This document shows positions 55,472 through 63,403 of a stretch of 64,000 bases of DNA, piece by piece. Position numbers and translations under genes: made by a program. Origin of the DNA: Emticicia oligotrophica DSM 17448 (GTDB taxonomy: Bacteria; Bacteroidota; Bacteroidia; Cytophagales; Spirosomataceae); NCBI RefSeq assembly GCF_000263195.1, contig NC_018748.1:1-64000 (forward strand), written 5' to 3'. Position 1 is the first letter of the stretch. Each line of letters starts with the position of its first letter. Under the pieces are notes generated by a model, which was given only the letters and a program-made list of their open reading frames with translations, made no database searches and was not told where the DNA came from.

Positions 55472-55502
55472 TTGATTACGACAATGTTTTTTGATAGATT
55501 TG
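55472..55502 (+). promoter_or_regulatory. Promoter of the GlxA-type regulator, apparently leaderless
   Basis: TTG (55472-55474), 20-base spacer, TAGATTTG (55495-55502), both consensus. The ATG is at 55507, only four bases after the -7 box, so the mRNA should begin at or within a base or two of the start codon. Confidence 0.65.
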
Positions 55503-55506
55503 TTCC

Positions 55507-56472
55507 ATGAAAACCATCCTCATTTTAGTACCAGAAACAGCCGTACCTGCGGCAATCGTTGACCCAAGATATATGTTCTCGGCAATCAATGAATTTTATA
55601 AGGCCGCTGAGCTTCAACCAGCCTTTGATGTAAAACTTGTTGGCTTAACTAAAGAAGTCAGTTTAAATGATGGGCTTTTTTCTGTACACCCCGACTATAC
55701 CATTCAAAATGCTCCAAAGGCAGATTTAATCATTATACCTGCATTAAGTGGTAATTTACAAAATGCTCTTCAGAAAAACGAAGATTTTACGCCGTGGATT
55801 AAAGAGCAACATAAAAATGGCTCTGAAGTAGCAAGCCTTTGTATTGGGGCTTTTTTATTAGCCTCTACTGGTTTACTTAATGGCAAATCTTGCTCAACCC
55901 ATTGGCTATTTGCCAATGAATTTCGCAATATGTTTCCAGAAATAATACTTACTGACGACCGAGTGATTACTGAACAAAATGGCATTTACTCTAGTGGAGG
56001 GGCTTCTTCTTACTGGAATTTGCTACTTTATTTAGTAGAAAAATATACAAACCGTGAAATGGCTATCATGGCTTCTAAATTCTTTTTACTTGAAATGGGA
56101 CGAAATAGCCAATCTCCCTTTGTGATGTTTCAAGGGCAAAAAGACCATGAGGATAAACAGATTTTACAAGCACAAGAGTTTATAGAAAAACATTATCAAA
56201 CAAAATTAAATGTTGATGATTTAGCCGATAGATTTGGTATTGGTCGAAGGACTTTCGAACGAAGATTTAAGAAAGCTACCTCTAACACCGTAATTGAATA
56301 TATACAAAGGGTAAAGATTGAATCGGCAAAAAAACAATTAGAAAGTGGTAGAAAGACCGTCAACGAAGTAATGTATGATGTTGGATATACGGATTTAAAA
56401 GCTTTTAGAGATGTATTCAAAAAAATCGTGGGAATGTCACCAATTGAATACCGAAATAAATATAATAGTTAA
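55507..56472 (+). CDS. GlxA-family transcriptional regulator (DJ-1/PfpI + AraC HTH)
   Basis: A 321-residue regulator. The N-terminal 190 residues form a DJ-1/PfpI-type domain with the nucleophile elbow region VASLCIGAFLLASTGLL and STHWLF, and the C terminus an AraC HTH (LNVDDLADRFGIGRRTFERRFKKATSNT and VNEVMYDVGYTDLKAFRDVFKKIVG). It may activate genes for amidase or small-molecule use; here the divergent neighbour is the DHFR-like gene. It ends in a 17-bp terminator stem. Confidence 0.93.
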   Translation: MKTILILVPETAVPAAIVDPRYMFSAINEFYKAAELQPAFDVKLVGLTKEVSLNDGLFSVHPDYTIQNAPKADLIIIPALSGNLQNALQKNEDFTPWIKEQHKNGSEVASLCIGAFLLASTGLLNGKSCSTHWLFANEFRNMFPEIILTDDRVITEQNGIYSSGGASSYWNLLLYLVEKYTNREMAIMASKFFLLEMGRNSQSPFVMFQGQKDHEDKQILQAQEFIEKHYQTKLNVDDLADRFGIGRRTFERRFKKATSNTVIEYIQRVKIESAKKQLESGRKTVNEVMYDVGYTDLKAFRDVFKKIVGMSPIEYRNKYNS

Positions 56473-56508
56473 GTAAACAGATAATGTTTTAATTATCTGT
56501 TTACTTAA
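56469..56508. terminator. Bidirectional terminator, 17-bp perfect stem
   Basis: Arms 56469-56485 (TTAAGTAAACAGATAAT) and 56492-56508, loop GTTTTA, between the convergent GlxA-type regulator and amidohydrolase genes. Confidence 0.9.
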
Positions 56509-56512
56509 TCAA

Positions 56513-57916
56513 TTACTTCAAAACTAATAAACTCTTTAGTTTAACACTATCAAGATAGGTACCATGACTAACTAAACCATATATACGTTGAGTAGAAGTG
56601 ATATTTTGAAGCGGGTTTTCATTCAAAAGCAGAATATCCGCTTTTTTACCTGCACTAACACTTCCATAATCAGCAGATTTACCTAAAAATGCTGGTCCAT
56701 TGATTATTGAAGCTTGCAAAGCTTGCAGTGGTGTAAGACCATTTTTAACCATCAACTCTAATTCTTGATGTAATCCAAGACCAGGGTAGTCAAAACTATT
56801 TAAGTAACCCGCATCCGTGCCTGCTAAAATTTTTACACCCGAACGCTGAAGTAGTGGTAAAAGCGAAGCAGCTTTTTCAATCGTACGATGGCGTATTTCA
56901 ATAGCTTCTTTTGAATCTTTTGCAGCCCTTTGTACACGCCAATCGTAGGTTTTTCTCAATCCTGGGCCAATATATTTTAAAAACTCATCATTTTGGTGGT
57001 CATTGACATCTAAAAAAGCAGTTGCATAACTAATAGATAAGGTTGGTGTTATGGCGGTATTATTTTTTGCAAGTATCTTAAATGCCTTTTCTGCGGTTGC
57101 CTCATCAAACTCATTGAGTGCTTTTATTGACAAATCTCGGGCAGTTAATGTACCTTGAGCAACTTGTTCGCTCAATTCTTTCTGATTCTTTAGTCCTGCA
57201 CGAAGCAGATATGTAATGTGCTCGATACTACTTAAACCTGCTTCACTTACTTGCTCTATGGTAAATACAGGCGGAATGTGAGCAGAGGTTTTGTATCCCC
57301 TTTTTCGTGCTTCTTGAATACTACCTAAATATATTTCTGGCTTGATGGTATTATCAGTAATTTTCACGAAATCTACTTTCATTTTATCTAATGAATCCAA
57401 TGCTTTTTTCACTTCTTCCATAGTTCCTACTTCTATATCCCCTACCCAAATAGATTTATACCCTTCGAGTTTAGGACCTGAAGTAAAAATTGTTGGCCCT
57501 AAGATTTTCCCCTTATTTACTGCCTCTCGCCACTCTAAAACACTTGGTGTAATATCGGCGGCAGCATCACGAACCGCCGTAATACCCATGGCAGTGTACA
57601 AATTCAATAAATCCTTGTTTTCTTGTATCAAGCTATCCCCTCCACCAAAATGCACGTGCATATCCCATAGGGCTGGCATCACAAACTTACCTTTTGCACT
57701 AATAGTCTGTTGAGGCTTATAAGCCTTCATTTCTTTTAGTTGACCAACTTTCAAAATTCGACCTTTATCTACTACTACCCATTGTTCATTTGATATTTTT
57801 CCAGAAAAAACATCAATAATTTTTGCATTACTAATTATTAAATCAACCTTCTGCTGAGCATTTATTGACGCAATTGTAATAAAATAAAGGAATATAGCCG
57901 CACTTATTTTTTTCAT
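56513..57916 (-). CDS. Secreted metal-dependent amidohydrolase
   Basis: A 467-residue amidohydrolase-superfamily protein with a signal peptide (MKKISAAIFLYFITIASINA). Metal ligands are visible in WDMHVHFGGGD, YKTSAHIPP, SIEHITY and LAGTDAGYLNSFD. The frame is open upstream to 57952, but the ATG at 57916 starts the signal peptide. The fold is that of imidazolonepropionase-like and dipeptidase-like enzymes; the substrate is unknown. A perfect 10-bp inverted repeat with a 22-base spacer lies just upstream. Confidence 0.92.
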   Translation of the reverse strand: MKKISAAIFLYFITIASINAQQKVDLIISNAKIIDVFSGKISNEQWVVVDKGRILKVGQLKEMKAYKPQQTISAKGKFVMPALWDMHVHFGGGDSLIQENKDLLNLYTAMGITAVRDAAADITPSVLEWREAVNKGKILGPTIFTSGPKLEGYKSIWVGDIEVGTMEEVKKALDSLDKMKVDFVKITDNTIKPEIYLGSIQEARKRGYKTSAHIPPVFTIEQVSEAGLSSIEHITYLLRAGLKNQKELSEQVAQGTLTARDLSIKALNEFDEATAEKAFKILAKNNTAITPTLSISYATAFLDVNDHQNDEFLKYIGPGLRKTYDWRVQRAAKDSKEAIEIRHRTIEKAASLLPLLQRSGVKILAGTDAGYLNSFDYPGLGLHQELELMVKNGLTPLQALQASIINGPAFLGKSADYGSVSAGKKADILLLNENPLQNITSTQRIYGLVSHGTYLDSVKLKSLLVLK

Positions 57917-57934
57917 GTGTATCAAAGATTGATG

Positions 57935-57976
57935 TTGTCTAAATATCAGCAATGTTAGTCAAATCAATTTAGACAA
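57935..57976. promoter_or_regulatory. Inverted repeat upstream of the amidohydrolase gene
   Basis: Perfect arms TTGTCTAAAT (57935-57944) and ATTTAGACAA (57967-57976), spacer 22, starting 18 bases before the amidohydrolase ATG on the minus strand. It may be an operator or a leader stem. The rest of the gap from 57977 to about 58165 shows no further feature. Confidence 0.5.
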
Positions 57977-58173
57977 ACAATAAAAACGTTTTAGAGGCAG
58001 AATAAATATTATAAATTTTGCTATTGGCAAGCATATGTAGGTATTCGAGAAGTGGCGTTTATCTTACGGTAAATCACAAGAAGTTAGCCTCACTCCTCTT
58101 TTCAAATCCTCAGATATCAAAAATCAGTTAATATATAGTACAATTTACACATTATCGACTAAAGTATTTTACT

Positions 58174-58193
58174 ATATGAAAATATTATCATAT
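58174..58193 (+). promoter_or_regulatory. ArsR-type operator overlapping the arsR-like promoter
   Basis: Near-perfect 20-bp palindrome ATATGAAAAT-ATTATCATAT (one mismatched pair) of the ArsR/SmtB operator kind. It overlaps the -7 element TATATTTG at 58191-58198, as expected for repression. The same 21-base stretch (58171-58191) recurs at 63359-63379. Confidence 0.7.
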
Positions 58194-58198
58194 ATTTG
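58191..58198 (+). promoter_or_regulatory. -7 promoter element of the ArsR gene
   Basis: TATATTTG, full match to TAnnTTTG, 21 bases before the ATG at 58220. Confidence 0.65.
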
Positions 58199-58219
58199 TA
58201 TTGTAATTATTTAAAGCAA

Positions 58220-58534
58220 ATGATAGCAGAAATCAATAAAATTAAAATAGAAAAAGAAAAGTTTGAAAAAGCAGCTTATATACTAAAGGCAGTTGCTCAT
58301 CCAACTCGATTGGCTATCATTCAATTGTTAGACTACCAAGAAAAGCTAACAGTCAACGAGATTTGTGAAACGCTTGAATGTGAACAGTCCTTGATTTCAC
58401 ATCATCTAATTAACATGAAACTTCGCGGAATACTAAAATCTTCTAAAGATGGCCTGAATGTTTATTATTCACTAAAAGAATACGAAGTAACAAAGATTTT
58501 GAGTTGTATTGAAAATTGCGATTGCAATATGTAA
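58220..58534 (+). CDS. ArsR-family transcriptional repressor (persulfide-type candidate)
   Basis: A 104-residue winged-helix repressor. The HTH reads AYILKAVAHPTRLAIIQLLDYQ, LTVNEICETLECEQSLISHHLINMKLRGI and wing SSKDGLNVYYSLKEYEV. Cys residues occur at ICETLECEQ and at the C terminus (CIENCDCNM). In SqrR/BigR relatives, two Cys form a polysulfide bridge that releases DNA; the Cys here could do the same, but positions differ from the classic ones as far as I can judge. The ATG at 58220 is chosen; a TTG at 58196 lies in the promoter. It precedes a persulfide dioxygenase gene by 80 bases. Confidence 0.88.
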   Translation: MIAEINKIKIEKEKFEKAAYILKAVAHPTRLAIIQLLDYQEKLTVNEICETLECEQSLISHHLINMKLRGILKSSKDGLNVYYSLKEYEVTKILSCIENCDCNM

Positions 58535-58614
58535 AGTAGAAATAATTATCATAAACAGAAACGCTGTTTCATATATTTAAACGAATATCTAAGTCATAAG
58601 CATAACCACGAACC

Positions 58615-60027
58615 ATGATTGTAGAACAAATTTACACCGGATGTTTAGCTCAAGGAGCATATTATATTGAGTCAGAGGGCGAAGTTGCTATCATTGACCC
58701 ACTTCGTGAAGTTAATTCGTATCTTGATAAAGCAAAAAAAAATAATGCTACCATCAAGTACATTTTTGAAACTCACTTCCACGCTGACTTTGTTTCGGGC
58801 CACGTTGAATTATCACAAAAAACAGGTGCAAAGATTATTTACGGTCCAAATGCAACACCAGCATTTGAATGTATCATTGCCGAAGATGGTCAAATTTTCG
58901 AGCTCGGAAAAATTAAAGTAAAAGTTATTCATACGCCAGGCCATACCATGGAATCATCTTGCTTCTTGTTGATAGATGAAAATGGGGCAGAAAATTGCAT
59001 TTTTACTGGTGATACCTTATTTATCGGTGACGTAGGCAGACCTGATTTAGCTCAAAAATCAAATCTTACAGTTGAAGATTTAGCAGGGTATTTATATACT
59101 TCTTTGCACGAAAAAATCATGGCATTACCAGATAACCTGACTGTTTATCCAGCACATGGTGCAGGTTCGGCGTGTGGAAAGAACATGAGTAAAGAAACTT
59201 ATGATACTTTAGGCAACCAAAAAAAGGTCAATTATGCACTTCAACCTCAAACTAAAGAACAATTTATTGAGGCTGTAACTGATGGACTGACTCCTCCACC
59301 CTATTATTTCCCGAAAAATGTAATGATTAATAAAACAGGTGCTAAAACCCTTGACGATGTAAAAACAAGCGTTCAAGCTCTATCACCAGAAGCATTCGAA
59401 GTAGCAGCCAACGAGCTAGGAGCAGTAATGATAGATACAAGAGCAGCTCAAACATTCAAAGATGCTTTTATTCCTAATTCTATCAATATCGGAATTAAGG
59501 GAGATTTTGCCCCTTGGGTTGGTACACTTATTACGGATATCGAACAACCTATTTTATTTATTGCGGAAGATGAGAATGTTGAAGAGGTTATCACCCGCCT
59601 TTCTCGTGTTGGGTATGATAATATCGTTGGTTATCTTCAAGGAGGAATCAAAGCATGGGTTGAAGCTGGAAAAGAAGTTGATAGCATCGTATCTATTTCG
59701 GCCGATGAGTTTGCTCAAAAATATGCAGAAACCGAAGGTAAACTTCTCGTAAAAGATGTAAGGAAAGAAACCGAATACCGTGCTGAACACGTAGAGGAAG
59801 CAGAATGTGTATCTTTAGCGTATTTAAGTAATAATATGTCTGCATTCTCAAAAGAGGATACGAATTATATTCACTGTGCGGGTGGCTACCGCTCAATGAT
59901 TGCCGCCTCTATTCTAAAATCACGCGGATTTGATAATATTATTGATATTTCGGGTGGCTTTGCGGCTATCTCAAAAACTGATGTACCACGTTCGAATTTT
60001 GTTTGTCAATCTAAATTGAAAGTTTAA
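58615..60027 (+). CDS. CstB-like persulfide dioxygenase-rhodanese fusion
   Basis: A 470-residue enzyme for sulfide and persulfide detoxification. The N-terminal 245 residues are a metallo-beta-lactamase-type persulfide dioxygenase: ETHFHADFVSGH, IHTPGHTMESS, GDTLFIGDVGRPDL, YPAHGAGSACG. It then has a first rhodanese homology domain without the catalytic Cys (ILFIAEDENVEEV in place of the active loop) and a second, active one with Cys421 in YIHCAGGYRS. This PDO-pseudo-rhodanese-rhodanese order is that of S. aureus CstB. It oxidises glutathione- or other persulfides to sulfite and thiosulfate. A partial ArsR half-site lies 60 bases upstream. Confidence 0.93.
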   Translation: MIVEQIYTGCLAQGAYYIESEGEVAIIDPLREVNSYLDKAKKNNATIKYIFETHFHADFVSGHVELSQKTGAKIIYGPNATPAFECIIAEDGQIFELGKIKVKVIHTPGHTMESSCFLLIDENGAENCIFTGDTLFIGDVGRPDLAQKSNLTVEDLAGYLYTSLHEKIMALPDNLTVYPAHGAGSACGKNMSKETYDTLGNQKKVNYALQPQTKEQFIEAVTDGLTPPPYYFPKNVMINKTGAKTLDDVKTSVQALSPEAFEVAANELGAVMIDTRAAQTFKDAFIPNSINIGIKGDFAPWVGTLITDIEQPILFIAEDENVEEVITRLSRVGYDNIVGYLQGGIKAWVEAGKEVDSIVSISADEFAQKYAETEGKLLVKDVRKETEYRAEHVEEAECVSLAYLSNNMSAFSKEDTNYIHCAGGYRSMIAASILKSRGFDNIIDISGGFAAISKTDVPRSNFVCQSKLKV

Positions 60028-60051
60028 AGCTTTAGGGTAGAATAAATGCGT

Positions 60052-60085
60052 AAAGGTGGAAGCTTTTTGGCTTCTACCTTTCTTA
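60052..60085 (+). terminator. Terminator after the persulfide dioxygenase gene
   Basis: Arms AAAGGTGGAAGC (60052-60063) and GCTTCTACCTTT (60070-60081) pair with one G-U, loop TTTTTG, followed by T-rich sequence. Confidence 0.75.
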
Positions 60086-60128
60086 TGTTTAAAATCATCT
60101 AATAATTATCAACTATAAATTTTTAAAA

Positions 60129-60695
60129 ATGCTTGAATTCATTAAACAACCATGGCATTGGGCGATTGCTGGTATTTTTATTGGCCTTACAGTACCTACT
60201 TTGCTTTTGATTGGAAATAAGACCTTTGGAATTTCATCTTCTTTAAGACATATTTGTGCGGCATGTTTTCCTGCTAATATTTCATATTTTAAGTATGATT
60301 GGAAAAAGGAAATCTGGAATTTATTCTTTGTCTTTGGTGTATTGTTGGGTGGATTTATTGCTACACAGTTTCTTTCAAATCCTAATCCGATTGCAATTAA
60401 CCCAGAAACCGTTAATGATTTAAAGGCTTTAGGTGTTAATGATTTTACGCATCTGATGCCTACCGATATTTTTAATATAGATAATATCTTTAATTTAAAA
60501 GGATTAGTATTTTTTGTAATTGGTGGTTTAATGGTTGGTTTTGGTACTCGCTACGCTGGGGGCTGTACTTCTGGTCACTCAATTATGGGTCTCTCAAATC
60601 TTCAATGGCCTTCTTTAGTAGCTACCATCTGTTTCATGCTCGGTGGATTTGCCATGACCCATCTGATTTTACCTCACATCTTTAAATTATTTTAA
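60129..60695 (+). CDS. YeeE/YedE-family sulfur transporter half
   Basis: A 188-residue membrane protein with four to five hydrophobic segments (HWALAGIFIGLTVPTLLLIG-like start, WNLFFVFGVLLGGFIATQFL, LKGLVFFVIGGLMVGFGTRY, LVATICFMLGGFAMTHLILP) and the motif GTRYAGGCTSGHSIMGLSN typical of YeeE/YedE proteins that carry thiosulfate or other sulfur forms. The Cys in GGCTSGH is the conserved one. The next gene is its partner, four bases away. Confidence 0.92.
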   Translation: MLEFIKQPWHWAIAGIFIGLTVPTLLLIGNKTFGISSSLRHICAACFPANISYFKYDWKKEIWNLFFVFGVLLGGFIATQFLSNPNPIAINPETVNDLKALGVNDFTHLMPTDIFNIDNIFNLKGLVFFVIGGLMVGFGTRYAGGCTSGHSIMGLSNLQWPSLVATICFMLGGFAMTHLILPHIFKLF

Positions 60696-60698
60696 ACT

Positions 60699-61187
60699 AT
60701 GGAAAATACTAATCATACAATCGTTGAAGAGTTTTCTTGTGAAGCACCTAACAGTCAAAGTAAGCCAGAAAGTATAGTAAGCCACTTCAAATACATGGCT
60801 GTTGGAATTTTTTTCGGAATTGTATTCGTAAAAGCAGAAATCATTTCGTGGTTTAGAATCCAAGAAATGTTCCGCTTACAATCATTCCACATGTATGGAG
60901 TCATTGGTACTGCGGTTGTGGTAGGCTTAATTTCAGTACAACTCATCAAACGACTGAATATCAAAACCTTAAGTGGCGAAGAAGTAATGATTCCCAAAAA
61001 GACTTTTAATAAGGGACAAATCATTGGTGGACTAATCTTTGGACTTGGCTGGGCCATTACAGGAGCATGTCCCGGACCATTGTTTGCTCAAATTGGTAGT
61101 GGTTTTCTTGCAGTTTCAGTTACTTTTCTGAGTGCAATTGCAGGAACATGGCTTTATGGTGCTATTCAAAAAAAACTACCTCATTAA
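60699..61187 (+). CDS. YeeE/YedE-family sulfur transporter half (DUF6691 type)
   Basis: A 162-residue membrane protein with four spans (YMAVGIFFGIVFVKAEII, MYGVIGTAVVVGLISVQLI, GQIIGGLIFGLGWAITGA, FLAVSVTFLSAIAGTWLYGAI) and the core GWAITGACPGPLFAQIGSG with the conserved Cys. It forms with the preceding gene the two halves of a YeeE-type carrier, by analogy with other bacteria where the halves are separate. Part of the persulfide locus. Confidence 0.92.
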   Translation: MENTNHTIVEEFSCEAPNSQSKPESIVSHFKYMAVGIFFGIVFVKAEIISWFRIQEMFRLQSFHMYGVIGTAVVVGLISVQLIKRLNIKTLSGEEVMIPKKTFNKGQIIGGLIFGLGWAITGACPGPLFAQIGSGFLAVSVTFLSAIAGTWLYGAIQKKLPH

Positions 61188-61197
61188 TATACTTAAA

Positions 61198-61234
61198 AAG
61201 AGGTTAGTGTTTCTATGACGTACGCTAACCTCTT
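61198..61234 (+). terminator. Hairpin after the YeeE/YedE pair
   Basis: Arms 61198-61210 (AAGAGGTTAGTGT) and 61222-61234 pair with one wobble. The T tract is poor, so it may be a weak terminator. Confidence 0.55.
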
Positions 61235-61275
61235 AGTTCGAAACTTCCATTTTTTGACCAAAACTTTAAGAAATC

Positions 61276-62157
61276 GTGCAAAAGTCGATTCCCATTATTA
61301 CAATCGAACAGCTGAATTCTTGTGATAAGAATATCTTGATGAAGGTTGATATTCGTCGATTAGAAGACCACATGCGAACACTTTCGTCAGCAGATTTTCC
61401 GCATCGCCATGATTTCTATAACTTAATTTATATCAAAAAAGGAAGTGGTACACACGACATCGACTTCAAACGCTACTTAGTTGAGCCTAATCAAATGTTT
61501 TTCATGAACGATGGACAAGTTCATGAATGGGATTTGAGTCCAGATACGATTGGCTATACGCTTTTCTTTAAGAAAGAATTCTATGAGGTAATAGAGAAAG
61601 GGTTATCCTTACAAGCACTACCATTTTTCAATAATGGTACGAATAATGCCCCAATGGTTGTTTTTTCGGAAGAAAATGGGCAGAAAATCGAACAATTATT
61701 CGAAGATATGATTTTTGAATTTAAGGCTAATCTCCCTCATCGCGATACACTGATTAAATCATTGCTAAAAATGATTTTGATTCATTCCATCAGGGTCTAT
61801 CAACCTTACTTTAAGGGAGATAGTACAGAATTGAGTGTCTCGAAAATTAGAAGCTTTGAGTTATTGATTGAAAAACATTTCAAAGAGTTGAAATCAGTCA
61901 AGGAATTTGCCGACAAACTCAACATTACTGCCAATTATTTGAATGCAATTTGTACTAAAACAGTAGGCAGAACTGCCGGTGAACTTATCAGAGACCGAGT
62001 TATTTTGGAAGCTAAACGCTTACTGCTCCATTCAACTATTTCGGTTTGCGAAATGGCTTATTATTTAGGGTATGACGACTGTTCTTATTTTATTCGAGTT
62101 TTTAAAAAGGAAGTTGGCTCTACTCCCGAACAATTCAGATTAATTAATCGCCCATAA
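61276..62157 (+). CDS. AraC-family transcriptional regulator
   Basis: A 293-residue regulator with an N-terminal cupin-type domain (FPHRHDFYNLIYIKKGSGTH.., YLVEPNQMFFMNDGQVHEWDL) and a C-terminal two-helix AraC DNA-binding region (SVKEFADKLNITANYLNAICTKTVGRTAGELI, and VCEMAYYLGYDDCSYFIRVFKKEVGSTPEQFR). The start is a GTG at 61276; the next in-frame ATG (MKVDIRRL) would cut 21 residues. The ligand and targets are unknown. The next gene begins three bases after its stop codon. Confidence 0.92.
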   Translation: MQKSIPIITIEQLNSCDKNILMKVDIRRLEDHMRTLSSADFPHRHDFYNLIYIKKGSGTHDIDFKRYLVEPNQMFFMNDGQVHEWDLSPDTIGYTLFFKKEFYEVIEKGLSLQALPFFNNGTNNAPMVVFSEENGQKIEQLFEDMIFEFKANLPHRDTLIKSLLKMILIHSIRVYQPYFKGDSTELSVSKIRSFELLIEKHFKELKSVKEFADKLNITANYLNAICTKTVGRTAGELIRDRVILEAKRLLLHSTISVCEMAYYLGYDDCSYFIRVFKKEVGSTPEQFRLINRP

Positions 62158-62160
62158 TTC

Positions 62161-62385
62161 ATGAAAGAAACATTAAATAATTGGAAACTTTGGCTCGCTG
62201 TGAGCCTAACGCTTGGCTTAGCTCCTTTTTTCCCAGAACCACACCTTGTGGGTAAAATCCGTTGGGTCATGGGTGGAGCAGTGGGTATGCAAGCCATTGA
62301 TTGGTATGATTTGGTTCAACATGGTTTTCCTTTTATATTTCTGCTAAGGGCTTTATACATAAATTTTAGTCAAAAAAAACAATAG
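62161..62385 (+). CDS. Small two-span membrane protein
   Basis: A 74-residue hydrophobic protein with two membrane segments (LWLAVSLTLGLAPFF, VMGGAVGMQAIDWYDLVQHGFPFIFLL). It ends in KKQ. No family recognised. It follows the AraC regulator by three bases and is presumably cotranscribed with it. Confidence 0.7.
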   Translation: MKETLNNWKLWLAVSLTLGLAPFFPEPHLVGKIRWVMGGAVGMQAIDWYDLVQHGFPFIFLLRALYINFSQKKQ

Positions 62386-62523
62386 CACTATTTAGAATTA
62401 AATGATTCTTGAAATAAGTAAATAATACTACATATTCATTAGATAAGCCTACAAAAAAGTAAATATTTCCACCGTATTTTGTATTACAAATTCATTTAAA
62501 CAGTAAATAGTCTTATTAAATAT

Positions 62524-62910
62524 ATGTTTGGCAAAGGTTCAAGATTATATAGCATTTTTGCGATGAAATGTCCAAGATGCCACGAGGGGGATGTTTTTAA
62601 AACTAAAAATCCCTACAATCAAATGAGTGCAATTCATGAAACTTGTTCGCACTGTGGGCTTCGTTATGAAAAAGAAATGGGTTTCTTTTATGGTGCTATG
62701 TATGTAAGTTATATGCTTAATATTGCCTTGTTTGTTACATCCATTGTCGCTTATTTCCTCTTGCTCGACCAATATATTAGTGGTACTCTACTAATGAGCA
62801 TTTATATCGCCATTACTGTGATTTTAGTACCAGTCTATTATCGACTTTCTCGAACAATTTGGCTAAACTTCTTTAATAGTTATGCCCCCGAAAAAAGAGG
62901 AGTGAAATAA
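62524..62910 (+). CDS. DUF983 family membrane protein
   Basis: A 128-residue protein with an N-terminal zinc-ribbon-like part (KCPRCHEGDVFK, then ETCSHCGLRYEKEMGFFYGAMYVSYM) and two membrane spans (LNIALFVTSIVAYFLLL and LMSIYIAITVILVPVYY). It matches DUF983 proteins of unknown function that are often near cytochrome oxidase or redox genes. Here it is between the AraC gene and the second persulfide dioxygenase. Confidence 0.9.
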   Translation: MFGKGSRLYSIFAMKCPRCHEGDVFKTKNPYNQMSAIHETCSHCGLRYEKEMGFFYGAMYVSYMLNIALFVTSIVAYFLLLDQYISGTLLMSIYIAITVILVPVYYRLSRTIWLNFFNSYAPEKRGVK

Positions 62911-62929
62911 AACCAAGCCCATCTATCTT

Positions 62930-63079
62930 GAATTATCCAGAATTAAAAGAAAGACAAAATTAGGATAATTCTTTAATCAAACTTAGTTGATTGCCTCTAG
63001 TTTCATCTGCGGAACCTTATAAAATAAAGCAAACTTGATTTTAGTATAAACATTTTTTTGTTTGACTAAAGTCAAGTTT
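62930..63079 (+). terminator. Two stems downstream of the DUF983 gene
   Basis: Stem 1: GAATTATCC (62930-62938) with GGATAATTC (62963-62971). Stem 2: 63031-63051 with 63060-63079, imperfect but long, with a T-run after it and the core TTGACT-AA-AGTCAA (63062-63075). The second has the form of an intrinsic terminator. The rest of the 490-base gap up to 63358 shows no gene. Confidence 0.55.
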
Positions 63080-63361
63080 TTTTCTAAAAAGTATCGCCAG
63101 TTAAAAGTAATAACATCAACCAAAAGGAAATGAGTGAAATTTCTTTCTAAATTCCATGGTACCTCCTATCTTAATTTCCGATATTATCTGCACTTTTTAC
63201 TTCATTCATAGCATAAATCAAATAAGCATGATTTCGGTCATTTTTCCTCCTTATAAAAACAAGCAACTTTGATTCATCATTTAATATAATTTACGTTTCA
63301 AGCACATGAAAAATATATGCTCTAGCCGTTGCCCCTAAATGAGATTTATTTTTAAAAAACT

Positions 63362-63381
63362 ATATGAAAATATTATCATCT
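63362..63381 (+). promoter_or_regulatory. Second copy of the ArsR-type operator
   Basis: ATATGAAAAT-ATTATCATCT, part of a 21-base stretch (63359-63379) identical to the one before the ArsR gene. Only the last two bases of the palindrome differ. It lies 22 bases before the ATG of the second persulfide dioxygenase. A clear -7 element is not seen next to it. Confidence 0.7.
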
Positions 63382-63403
63382 TAACATTTAAAATATTAAA
63401 ACA

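Noticed and set aside
58535-58614. A third full ArsR operator before the first persulfide dioxygenase
   Set aside because: Only one half-site (58545-58554) matches; the other half does not pair, so it is noted as a half-site at most.
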